Positions 42,116 to 50,636 of a DNA stretch of 64,000 nucleotides are shown here, piece after piece (within the stretch, counting starts at the first letter, position 1; each line of letters starts with the position of its first letter). The stretch covers positions 62,001-126,000 of the forward strand of contig JAAYHX010000020.1 of NCBI GenBank assembly GCA_012735215.1, given 5' to 3'. The translations under genes were made by a program, and so were the position numbers. The notes beneath the pieces were generated by a model, which saw nothing but the letters and a program-made list of their open reading frames with translations, was not told the origin of the DNA and made no database searches. Origin of the DNA: Tissierellia bacterium. Its GTDB lineage: Bacteria; Bacillota; Clostridia; Tissierellales; Tepidimicrobiaceae.

Positions 42116-43492
42116 GTGGAGAGTAGACAACTAACAGAAGGTAATATTACTCGGGCTTTAGTTAAATTAGCAATTCCAATTATGGCCACATCCTTTGTAC
42201 AAATGGCCTACAACTTGACGGATATGCTTTGGCTTGGCAGAGTAGGGACCAAAGCAGTGGCAGCATCTGGTACTGCAGGGTTTTTTACCTGGTTCGGTTC
42301 CGCCTTATTTATGATACCTAAGATTGGGGCAGAAGTTGGTGTTGCCCAATCTATAGGTCGAAAGGACATGGAAGCAGCCAAGAAGTATGTATCAAATACT
42401 ATAAAGCTAGATATATTAATTGCTCTAGTTTATTCAGCCATACTTATAGCATTTAGGCATGAGATTATTGGATTTTTTCAATTAGGAGATCAAGCAGTAA
42501 TTCAAATGTCTGTAGATTATCTGCTAATCGTATCCTTTGGGCTAGTATTTTATTTTTTGAATCCAGTATTTTCTGGAGTGTTCAATGGTTATGGGGATAG
42601 TTCCACTCCTTTTAAGATAAACGCAGTAGGTCTGATTACCAACATGATCCTGGATCCTCTTATGATAATGGGAATTGGGCCTTTTCCTAAGATGGGAGTA
42701 AAAGGGGCAGCCTTGGCAACCATAATTGCCCAATTTATAGTTACTCTAATATTTGTGATTGCCAGCAAAAGGAAGTCTGTTTTGTTTAAGGGGCCAAATA
42801 TATTAAAGATTCCATTCGATAGGGCATATGTCAAGACAATACTTAAGCTAGGATTACCTGTAGCTATACAGCAAGGTCTTTTTTCCAGTATTGCCATGGT
42901 AATAGCTAGGATAATAGCCCAGTGGGGACCTGTTCCTGTTGCAGTTCAGAAGGTTGGATCTCAGATAGAATCCATATCCTGGATGACTGCAGGAGGATTT
43001 TCTACTGCCATATCGGCTTTTGTAGGTCAAAACTACGGAGCTGGCAAGCTAGAGAGGATAAAGGAAGGATATAAGAAGGGACTGGAGATAGTAGGTAGTA
43101 TTGGAATTTTTGCAACAGTTTTGCTCATATTTGGAGCAGAACCCTTATTTAAGCTATTTATACCAAAGGATTTGGAAGCTTTAAAAATAGGAATCAGGTA
43201 TTTGAGAATATTGGGAATATCCCAGTTTTTTATGACCATAGAAATTGCAAGTCAAGGAGCCTTTAATGGGTTAGGCAAGACAGTCCCTCCATCTTTGGTC
43301 AGTGTAACCTTTAATGCTCTTAGAATACCTGCTTCCTTATTGTTATCTTCAACCTTTTTGGGGCTTGATGGAGCATGGTGGAGCATTAGTGTAAGCAGTG
43401 TATTTAAAGGAACTGTACTAACCAGCTGGTATTTGCTTGTATTAAAAAAGATTACAAGGTTAGAAGTAACTAGCGAATGTAAGTATAAATAA
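42116..43492 (+). CDS. MATE family efflux transporter
   Basis: 458 residues, twelve helices, in two homologous halves. N-terminal LTEGNITRALVKLAIPIMAT and QMAYNLTDMLWLGRVG are the MATE opening; LGLPVAIQQGLFSS opens the second half. Exports drugs or metabolites using an ion gradient. GTG start after GGGGGAG. Confidence 0.93.
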   Translation: MESRQLTEGNITRALVKLAIPIMATSFVQMAYNLTDMLWLGRVGTKAVAASGTAGFFTWFGSALFMIPKIGAEVGVAQSIGRKDMEAAKKYVSNTIKLDILIALVYSAILIAFRHEIIGFFQLGDQAVIQMSVDYLLIVSFGLVFYFLNPVFSGVFNGYGDSSTPFKINAVGLITNMILDPLMIMGIGPFPKMGVKGAALATIIAQFIVTLIFVIASKRKSVLFKGPNILKIPFDRAYVKTILKLGLPVAIQQGLFSSIAMVIARIIAQWGPVPVAVQKVGSQIESISWMTAGGFSTAISAFVGQNYGAGKLERIKEGYKKGLEIVGSIGIFATVLLIFGAEPLFKLFIPKDLEALKIGIRYLRILGISQFFMTIEIASQGAFNGLGKTVPPSLVSVTFNALRIPASLLLSSTFLGLDGAWWSISVSSVFKGTVLTSWYLLVLKKITRLEVTSECKYK

Positions 43493-43501
43493 TTATTACA
43501 T

Positions 43502-43549
43502 GAAGAAGGCATATAGTAAGGAGACGATTCTTACTAGATGCCTTCTTCT
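43502..43549. terminator. Hairpin between the MATE gene and the deacetylase-like pseudogene
   Basis: GAAGAAGGCAT-a-TAGTAAG pairs with CTTACTA-g-ATGCCTTCTTC; long stem between convergent genes, only weak T-runs. Confidence 0.7.
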
Positions 43550-43550
43550 G

Positions 43551-44858
43551 TTATTTAGCAAAATATTCATCACTAGTCCTATCCTGTAAATATACATGGG
43601 AATACTTTTTTAATGCATGTTTATAAAATCTATACCCTTCATCAATACAATTGGGACAGGCATCTCTAGGGATGGTGATGGCAAATATGTGGTAACCTGT
43701 GTCACTCTTTGAATCTATGGTGTTGACACCCGGGCATTTATTACATACCTTAAAGTTTTGAACTTGATCTTCTAGTATGCCGTCTGTATCGTAATAGACC
43801 TGTCTTTGCCTTTGGATATAGTCTTTTCCTCTTATGTTTTTAATATATAGATCTTTTCTATTCTTCCATTGACTATGTGTAAGTTCACATACTTTTTTCA
43901 CATACTCTGTTATATCCTTTGGTTGTCTTAGTTTTTCCTTATTATAGTCTGGCTCCCTGACTTTTGAATAATCTAGTCCAGCCATGGCCAGTATTATTCC
44001 AAGATTTATATAAGGTAGTGCCCCTTCTATGGAGTAGCCTCCTTCAAGAACAGCAATATCAGGATTTAACTTATGGTTAAGTTTAGCATAGCCTTGGGCT
44101 GTAAAATTCATGTTGGTTATGGGATCCGTATAGTGGTTATCCTGACCGGCAGAATTGATTATTATATCAGGTTAATATTCATCTAATATTGGGATTACCA
44201 CATTATCCAGGGCGTATAAGAATCCTTCTTCTCCAGTGCCTGGTGGAAGGGGTATGTTTATATTGTAACCATAAGCTCCGGGACCACCCAGTTCATCAAT
44301 GAATCCTGTACCAGGGTATAGGGTTCTGCCATCTTGATGTAAGGAGATAAATAATGTATCCTTGTCATTCCAATATATATCTTGAGTACCATCACCATGG
44401 TGACAGTCTGTATCCACTATAGCAACCTTTAGATTTGCAAATTCCTGCCTTATTCTTTCTAGCATTACGGCTTCTATATTTATAATACAAAAGCCCCTAT
44501 CTCCATAGACAACCCTCTGAGCATGATGTCCAGGAGGGCGAACTAAAGCAAAGGCTTTATCAACCTTCTTTTCCATGATCATTTGAAAGGCCTTTATAGC
44601 CCCTCCAGCAGATATCAGATGGGATTCTGTTACTCTTGATTTAACATTGGGAATGCAGAAATGTACTCTCTCAACATCCTTTGCTTCAGCCAATATAGGA
44701 TTGAAGAACTCAATTCCTTCAATATCCTCTATACCTTCTTCAAAAACCTGATCCTGTGTGTATAAGAGCCTTTCCTCTCTTTCAGGGTGGATAGGACTTA
44801 TGGCCCAGTCAAAGGCAGGGAAGAACACAAGGCCTAGCTTGTTCTTTGCTTTAATCAT
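43551..44858 (-). pseudogene. Histone-deacetylase-family (HDAC/AcuC-like) hydrolase interrupted by one in-frame stop
   Basis: A 435-codon gene in one frame broken by a single TAA at 44174-44172 (codon 229). Before it: the arginase-fold deacetylase with RPPGHHAQRVVYGDRGFC and DTDCHHGDGTQDIYW (zinc and charge-relay residues). After it the frame continues at once with PDIIINSAGQDNHYTDP, which holds the last zinc Asp, then LEGGYSIEGALPY. The break lies in DEY-stop-PDIII, where relatives have Lys or a similar residue, so one base change (for example AAA to TAA) explains it. A C-terminal extension carries two CxxC pairs (VCNKC, CPNC). The ATG at 44858 overlaps the preceding gene by 8 bases. Neither half alone can be a full enzyme. 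Could be recent loss, a sequencing error, or readthrough. Confidence 0.88.
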
Positions 44859-45138
44859 ATTTACCACCTCTCATCTGGTGAATAAGCCCAGGTTTTATCT
44901 GTGCTTTTACTCTTATGTCTTTACCTATAGTATAAAAACCCCGTACCATATTGAAACAGCTTTCTTCTACAATTTCCGCCTCTAGTTCAGTTTCAGTTGC
45001 TCCTATTGCTTTGCCTCTTTCTTTTACTAGTTTTAAAGCTTTTTCTCTTGCCATCTTTAGATTAAACCTAGGACCGATTTTCTCATAGTGATTCAGTTCA
45101 GGTACAGAAAGTATTCCTTTGGAGGTATCAACATGCAT
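44851..45138 (-). CDS. Conserved-looking 95-aa protein between hydantoinase-like and deacetylase-like genes
   Basis: Not recognised. 95 residues, no membrane segment: MHVDTSKGILSVPELNHYE at the start, a Lys/Glu-rich helix (MAREKALKLVKERGKAIGA), one Cys, and a basic C-terminal end. It begins 6 bases after the hydantoinase-like stop and overlaps the deacetylase start, so it is the middle gene of a three-gene operon. It may be a small subunit or assembly partner of the hydantoinase-like protein; this is inferred only from position. Confidence 0.65.
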   Translation of the reverse strand: MHVDTSKGILSVPELNHYEKIGPRFNLKMAREKALKLVKERGKAIGATETELEAEIVEESCFNMVRGFYTIGKDIRVKAQIKPGLIHQMRGGKYD

Positions 45139-45144
45139 TGAAAT

Positions 45145-46587
45145 TTAAGTAGTAGGACAGGATAAGGTTGCGCCAACGGCATTTGCTATGTGAAAGTTTT
45201 CAGGATAATAGCAGGGCAGTTTAAACTTCTCTTCAAGTATAGGAGCTAGTACCTTAGCAGGTCCACTAATTATATTTATCAGTTTTGGTTCAAGCTTCTT
45301 ACCATACAATAGTTCCTTAATTGTGTATACGGGTTTTAGGTTTATCTCATCTATCATTTCATCAATTTTTGATTTAATTATATCTCCCATAGTAGTCAAA
45401 ACTATCTTTGCCATTTCTTCAGCATTTTTACCAACTGCATTTCCAAGGGTTTCCATGGCGCTATAGGCCCTATTTTTTATCTTTTCCATATCCTTGTTAT
45501 CTTTAAGATAGTCCATAGTTTCCTCGCCCAAAAGATTCAAAACAATCATGGCATCTGTAGGAGTAGGTCGTGGACCACCAAGGGCATAGGGTTTTCCCTC
45601 TCTCTTTGGACCAATTTTGATACATCCATTGTCAATGGTTATGGCACTATCTCCACCTAATCCAATAGAAACTGTATATATAGCCCTTACTAAGGTTTTA
45701 TACTGATCTATTGTTATTCCTAAGGGTTCAAACAAGGGCACCCCATCTGCTAGGAAGAAGATATCTGTTGTAGTTCCTCCCACATCTAATAATACTGCAT
45801 CTTTATCTGTTGGCAGCATAGCAGAAATTCCCATAAAGCTTGCAGCGGGACCGGAAAGGATAGTTTCTACAGGTTTATCTATGGCTTTATCTATGCTCAT
45901 AGTGCCTCCATCTGCCTTAAGTATGAATAGGGGAGCAGATATGCCTTCCCGTACCATTGAAGTATGAATGCTATCAGCAAAGTTTTTAAAGGTTTTGTGA
46001 ACTGCTGAATTTAAGTAGGATGTATATACTCTGCGGGGAAAGTTTAGCTTACCGGACAGGGTATGGCCTAGAGTAATGGTTGGGGGGGTATGGGGGAATT
46101 GGCTACCCATTTCTTTTTCTAGGGCTTCTTTGATCTTAATTTCGTGTATGGGGTTTCTTGTGGAAAATTTACCTACTACGGCAAAGGATTCAATATATTT
46201 TTCTCTAAATAGTTTACATGCCTTTTCTATTTCAGCCATATTCAAATCTTCAACTGTATTACCCCTATGATCTATATAGCCTGATATGAATACATTTTCT
46301 TCACCGCAGGCTAGGGCATCATAAGGCATTCCTGGTCCTGGTTCTATTATCATTCCTACAGATGAGGTCTTCCCCTCTACAATAGCATTTGTAGATATGG
46401 TGGTGCTTAAATTGATCCTTTCTATTTTAGATTTGTCATATCCATCTAGGAGTTCCTTAAGGGCAAGCCAAATGGTGGCAAAAAGATCATCCCTCTTGGT
46501 GGGTTTCTTTATAGTTTTTTTGATTTTGCCATCTTCTATGATGACTCCATCTATATTGGTACCGCCCATATCAATACCTACAATCAA
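45145..46587 (-). CDS. Hydantoinase/oxoprolinase (HyuA) family ATPase
   Basis: 480 residues, actin-like ATPase fold. N-terminal GIDMGGTNIDGVIIEDG, STTISTNAIVEG, and central LLDVGGTTTDIFFLADG are the HyuA/OplA nucleotide-binding motifs; LSGPAASFMG also present. Such proteins open cyclic amides or act as activases of partner subunits using ATP. Start at TTG 46587 with AGGAGG upstream; an earlier in-frame start lies before the RBS. No HyuB-type partner follows; instead the 95-aa gene and a deacetylase-like gene, an uncommon setting that hints at a different reaction. Confidence 0.88.
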   Translation of the reverse strand: MIVGIDMGGTNIDGVIIEDGKIKKTIKKPTKRDDLFATIWLALKELLDGYDKSKIERINLSTTISTNAIVEGKTSSVGMIIEPGPGMPYDALACGEENVFISGYIDHRGNTVEDLNMAEIEKACKLFREKYIESFAVVGKFSTRNPIHEIKIKEALEKEMGSQFPHTPPTITLGHTLSGKLNFPRRVYTSYLNSAVHKTFKNFADSIHTSMVREGISAPLFILKADGGTMSIDKAIDKPVETILSGPAASFMGISAMLPTDKDAVLLDVGGTTTDIFFLADGVPLFEPLGITIDQYKTLVRAIYTVSIGLGGDSAITIDNGCIKIGPKREGKPYALGGPRPTPTDAMIVLNLLGEETMDYLKDNKDMEKIKNRAYSAMETLGNAVGKNAEEMAKIVLTTMGDIIKSKIDEMIDEINLKPVYTIKELLYGKKLEPKLINIISGPAKVLAPILEEKFKLPCYYPENFHIANAVGATLSCPTT

Positions 46588-46671
46588 TTTAAAGCCTCCT
46601 CTTTCTATATTTACTACCAATATTATTATAGCCCTTTAATCAAGATTTTCTCAAGGCAGGCTGAAATAAAC

Positions 46672-46701
46672 AAACCTATGGCAAAAATTTGCCATAGGTT
46701 T
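46672..46701 (-). terminator. Hairpin terminator downstream of the YbaN-like gene
   Basis: AAACCTATGGCAAA / TTTGCCATAGGTTT, perfect 14-bp arms with a 2-base centre; T-rich sequence follows on the minus strand. Confidence 0.75.
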
Positions 46702-46715
46702 CGTATTACAGGGGG

Positions 46716-47087
46716 TTATTCCTTAACAGTTTTAATTCTGAATATGAAATACCAGTATTTAACTATAAATACAGCAATGATAAAGGTCCTAGCATAAAAA
46801 TTATCAGCCTTAATCAAGGGAAACAACAGCATGATATCTGACAAGGCCATTATTTGAGCTTTTCTCTTAAAGGTCATAGTTCTATTTATAATAAAATCTT
46901 CTGCGTAATTCTTATATATCTTGGTTCCCTTTAACCAGCTATCAAACCTAGGAGAACCTTTGACAAAGCTTGCTGAGGCCAATATTAGAAAAGGAGTAGT
47001 TGGAAGTACAGGTATTGCAACCCCAACAAATCCGATTACAAAGAAAAGAAATCCTAATACAATGAATACTATGTTGATAGCCTTCAT
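46716..47087 (-). CDS. YbaN family (DUF454) membrane protein
   Basis: 123 residues with GFVGVAIPVLPTTPFLILAS and SFVKGSPRFDSWL near the N-terminus, the DUF454 signature, and a hydrophobic C-terminal pair of helices. Inner-membrane protein of unknown function. RBS GAGGAGGAAG before ATG. Confidence 0.9.
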   Translation of the reverse strand: MKAINIVFIVLGFLFFVIGFVGVAIPVLPTTPFLILASASFVKGSPRFDSWLKGTKIYKNYAEDFIINRTMTFKRKAQIMALSDIMLLFPLIKADNFYARTFIIAVFIVKYWYFIFRIKTVKE

Positions 47088-47295
47088 ATCTTCCTCCTCT
47101 GTTAAGTATCTTAGGTATATATCATTTATACCGCCTTTTTTCCTAAACTACTCAAAAATATGTTATGCTGATTAACTATTGCCTATACAATATTAGGAGG
47201 GTATCATCATAGCATATGCTTGTTTCTTGAAAAATATTTGTATTAATGTTATCTTAAATTATAACCTGGGCAATATATTAGGGGAGGAGATAGAT

Positions 47296-48396
47296 ATGGG
47301 ACTTAGAATGCGTAAAAGCATAAAGATAGCAAAAGGGGTAAGGTTAAATTTTGGTAAGACTGGGGCCAGCGTAAGTTTTGGCACAAGGGGACTAAGACAT
47401 ACAATTCATTCAAGTGGAAGAAGAACATCATCTGTTGGAATACCTGGGACAGGAATATCCTATGTAACCACTACCTCTGGTAAAAGAAAATATAGTGAAG
47501 CCTATACCAGGAGAGAGCAGATACAAGTTCAAAAACAACAGGAAAAGCTTAATGAAATAGAGCAAAACAGATTGGCTGTAGAGGAGTATAATAACTACAT
47601 AGAAATAATAAAAGGACTACATAAGGAATGTGATGAGCACATTGATTGGCAGCATATCTACTCTTTAAAGGAGCCTTTTGATCCAGAAGGTATAGGACCT
47701 AAGGAAGCTAAAGCATTAAAAGAGTTGGAAGACTATAGGCCTAGCCTTATGGAGAAAATAATCAAATCTATGGCAGAAAAGAAAAGGAAGGAGCTTGAAG
47801 AAAAGGTAAGCAAAGCTCGCCAAGAGGATAGAAAGGATTATGAAGCATGGAAGAATTTACATGAACTAGCAGGAGGAATATTAAATGGAGATATAGAGGC
47901 ATATCTGCAGGTAATAGGTGAGTTGAACCCTCTTGATGACCTTTTAGAATTTGGCAGTGATTTTGAGTTCGGAATGGATGATCCTTCAACCATGGTAGTA
48001 GAATTTACAGTAAAGTCAAGCACCGTAGTTCCAACATATTCTCTAAGCTTGACTAATACAGGAAAGCTGTCAAGAAAAAATCTAACTAAAACTGCATATT
48101 ATGATCTAGTACAGGACTATGTAGCCAGTACAGCAATTAGGATAGCCAGGGATGTTTTTGCGCTACTGCCTTTAGACCAGGTAGTGGTCCATGCAGTAGA
48201 TAATATATTGAATACCCAAACTGGATATGAAGAAGAAAGGACCATATTATCTGTAATATTTGAAAGAGAAGTATTAGAAAAACTAAATTTCGAGGGAATA
48301 GATCCATCGGATGCCCTAGCAAATTTCAGGCATAACATGAAATTTTTAAAAACTAAGGGCTTCCAACCAGTAGAGAGGATTACGGATTATAGGTAA
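47296..48396 (+). CDS. DUF4236 protein with long C-terminal extension
   Basis: 366 residues. The first 60 are a DUF4236 domain: MRKSIKIAKGVRLNFGKTG, SVSFGTRG, GIPGTGISY. Then a charged coiled coil (about 75-115 and 160-195) and an unrecognised C-terminal domain (about 200-366) with STVVPTYSLSLTNTGKLSRK and TGYEEERTILSVIFEREVLEKL. DUF4236 usually stands alone or with membrane parts; the extension here has no membrane segment. Start ATG 47296 after GGGGAGGAG. Possibly a nucleic-acid or phage-related accessory protein; function not known. Confidence 0.75.
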   Translation: MGLRMRKSIKIAKGVRLNFGKTGASVSFGTRGLRHTIHSSGRRTSSVGIPGTGISYVTTTSGKRKYSEAYTRREQIQVQKQQEKLNEIEQNRLAVEEYNNYIEIIKGLHKECDEHIDWQHIYSLKEPFDPEGIGPKEAKALKELEDYRPSLMEKIIKSMAEKKRKELEEKVSKARQEDRKDYEAWKNLHELAGGILNGDIEAYLQVIGELNPLDDLLEFGSDFEFGMDDPSTMVVEFTVKSSTVVPTYSLSLTNTGKLSRKNLTKTAYYDLVQDYVASTAIRIARDVFALLPLDQVVVHAVDNILNTQTGYEEERTILSVIFEREVLEKLNFEGIDPSDALANFRHNMKFLKTKGFQPVERITDYR

Positions 48397-48418
48397 CAAG
48401 CTGTATTTGCTGAAAATG

Positions 48419-48449
48419 AAATAACTTCCACAAATAGTGGAAGTTATTT
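48419..48449. terminator. Bidirectional terminator
   Basis: AAATAACTTCCAC-AAATA-GTGGAAGTTATTT between the DUF4236 gene (+) and the MFS gene (-). Confidence 0.9.
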
Positions 48450-49725
48450 ATTGCTTTTCTTTGTATATATTTCTACAGTTTGTTTCTTTTACAAGGAAGA
48501 TGGCTATATATCCTATAACAACAGCAATAAAACAATAGAGGAAAGCCCGTTGATATAATTGTACTGGAGATAGTATTTCACCATATTTGTCTATAATATA
48601 TCCTACAACTGGAGGCATTATGGCACCTCCTAAGAATCCACCTATATTAACTACAGAAGTAGATATGCCAGTTATCTCAGGAGGGTTTACCTCTTTGGAA
48701 CAAGCCCAACCTAAGGCAAAGGCAGGGCAGCTAATACCCAGGATGAAAAGCAAGGGATTTAGTATTTCTATAGGAGGTTTGCCGCCATTTAAAAAGATCA
48801 ATAAGGCCCAGCTTACTAAGTTTACAGTTCCGAATAATAGCATTGGCAGTTTTCTTTTTCTGATTTTATCAGAAAACTTACCAATAACTGCAGAACCTAT
48901 GGACATTCCAATTACTGCAACTGTCATATAATTAGTAGCGGAAACTTTACTCACGCCATAAACAGATGTTAGGTAGGAAACTCCCCATGTACCGGTGAGG
49001 GCACCAAAGGCTCCGAACAAACCGGCGAAAACAAAAAAACTTGGCCATGTTCTTGGATTGAGTATTACAGTTTTCAAGCCTTTTATAAGGCTAATCTTCT
49101 TACCGCTTACATCTTCCTGCAGATTTGGAAAGCCCAAGTGGCTTGGTTCATTCCTAACCAATATATAGCATAATACTGCTATAACAATTGAAAAAAGACC
49201 TATAATTCCAAAGGAATATCTCCAGGAAATAGCTGCAGTTAAGAGGGCTAAGGGAGTTTGTGCCAATACTCCACCTAAGTTTCCAAAAAATCCAGTAAGG
49301 CCAGATATGGTTCCAAACTCATTTTCCTTAAACCACTTTGACTGGACCTTAAGAATTGCAATGAATATTACAGACACCCCAATACCTACCAACAGCCTGC
49401 CAAAAAATATCATGAATATGCTATTGGCGAAACCAAAGACTATGGAACCAATGCCTGCTAAAAGGGTACCAAATGTAACAGTTAGTCTAGCTCCAATATA
49501 GTCAGCTAGTATTCCCGAAGGAATTTGCATAAGGGTGTAGGCATAGAAGTAAGTGGAACTTAGATTGGCAAAGGTAGTATTAGACATATTAAAGTCTCTC
49601 ATTAAATCATCTCTTACAGCACCTACGGCTAACCTATGAAAGAATACAACCATATAGGCAATAATCAAAATAGAAAAGACTATAAATCTATATGTAGCAA
49701 AACTCTTTCCTTGATTTTTCGTCAT
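48448..49725 (-). CDS. Major facilitator superfamily transporter
   Basis: 425 residues, twelve helices. Opens with FFHRLAVGAVRDDLMRDFNM and has the MFS loop motif between helices 2 and 3 (GILADYIGARLTVTFG) and its echo in the second half (GKFSDKIRKRKLPML). Closest in style to organic anion / phthalate or hexuronate permeases; substrate unknown. RBS GGGAGG. Monocistronic. Confidence 0.9.
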   Translation of the reverse strand: MTKNQGKSFATYRFIVFSILIIAYMVVFFHRLAVGAVRDDLMRDFNMSNTTFANLSSTYFYAYTLMQIPSGILADYIGARLTVTFGTLLAGIGSIVFGFANSIFMIFFGRLLVGIGVSVIFIAILKVQSKWFKENEFGTISGLTGFFGNLGGVLAQTPLALLTAAISWRYSFGIIGLFSIVIAVLCYILVRNEPSHLGFPNLQEDVSGKKISLIKGLKTVILNPRTWPSFFVFAGLFGAFGALTGTWGVSYLTSVYGVSKVSATNYMTVAVIGMSIGSAVIGKFSDKIRKRKLPMLLFGTVNLVSWALLIFLNGGKPPIEILNPLLFILGISCPAFALGWACSKEVNPPEITGISTSVVNIGGFLGGAIMPPVVGYIIDKYGEILSPVQLYQRAFLYCFIAVVIGYIAIFLVKETNCRNIYKEKQ

Positions 49726-50042
49726 AAGAAAACCTCCCGCAATAGTATCCTTTTATATATCTACTTTATTACCAATATATTTTCCTTTTAATCAAATTTA
49801 TAATAGGCACATATATTATTATGTGGAGATTATGGAATATATATTAATACAAATGTCTAGTGAATATTATATAAAGGTTCTTTGCATTATCTAAATATAA
49901 GATGATTTCTTGTAATATTACTATTAAATATAAGCTTATTAATTATTGACATTAGGTGCTATTATTGGTATTTTGATAGGGAAATATGATAGTTTAGAAA
50001 ACCTATAGCAAATGCTAAATGTGGTTATGAGGGGGTAGAAGA
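49726..50042. other. Intergenic stretch with a sigma-A promoter
   Basis: 317 AT-rich bases between divergent genes. The only clear signal is TTGACA (49946-49951), 17 bases, TATTTT (49969-49974), reading towards the YfcE-type gene. No ORF or RNA recognised. Confidence 0.6.
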
Positions 50043-50588
50043 ATGAAATTATTTTTCATATCTGATATACACGGTTCTGTATATTATTTGAATAAGGCAT
50101 TGGAAAGGTTTGAGGAAGAGGGAGCCCATCATATAGTAGTATTAGGAGACCTTCTATATCATGGAGCTAGAAATCCACTACCTAAGGAGTATAATCCAAA
50201 AGAAGTAACAAAAATACTCAATAGACTATCCCATAAGATTATAGCCGTAAGGGGCAATTGTGATAGTGAGGTAGATCAGATGGTTTTAGATTTTCCAATA
50301 ATGGCAGACTATTCTACAATTCTATATGAGGGTAAGAGATTATTTTTAACCCATGGCCATATATACAATGAAGGCAATATACCCAAGTTAAGCAATAAGG
50401 ATGTACTCATATATGGTCACACCCATATACCTACCGCAGATATTGTGGACAATATATTTGTTATCAATCCAGGATCTATTACCCTCCCAAAGGAAAACAA
50501 TCCTCATACTTATGGTGTCTTAAGAGAAAATATATTCCAAATAAAGGATTTGGATGGGAAGATGTTTAAGGAGATTAGGATAGATTAG
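50043..50588 (+). CDS. yfcE: YfcE-type phosphodiesterase
   Basis: 181-residue metallophosphoesterase of the MJ0936/YfcE family. Motifs: FFISDIHGSVYYL, VVLGDLLYHGAR (the LYHGPRN-like insertion is typical of YfcE), VRGNCDSE, LTHGHIYN, YGHTHIP, and NPGSITLPK at the end. Hydrolyses phosphodiesters in vitro; physiological substrate unknown. RBS GAGGGGG. Confidence 0.93.
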   Translation: MKLFFISDIHGSVYYLNKALERFEEEGAHHIVVLGDLLYHGARNPLPKEYNPKEVTKILNRLSHKIIAVRGNCDSEVDQMVLDFPIMADYSTILYEGKRLFLTHGHIYNEGNIPKLSNKDVLIYGHTHIPTADIVDNIFVINPGSITLPKENNPHTYGVLRENIFQIKDLDGKMFKEIRID

Positions 50589-50596
50589 TAAAAAGA

Positions 50597-50636
50597 AAAG
50601 AGTAGGAAGCATATATAATTGCTTTCTACTCTTTTT
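50597..50636. terminator. Bidirectional terminator between yfcE and the CBS-domain protein
   Basis: AAAGAGTAGGAAGCA / TGCTTTCTACTCTTT with one G-T pair; the minus-strand stop codon is inside the stem. Confidence 0.9.
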
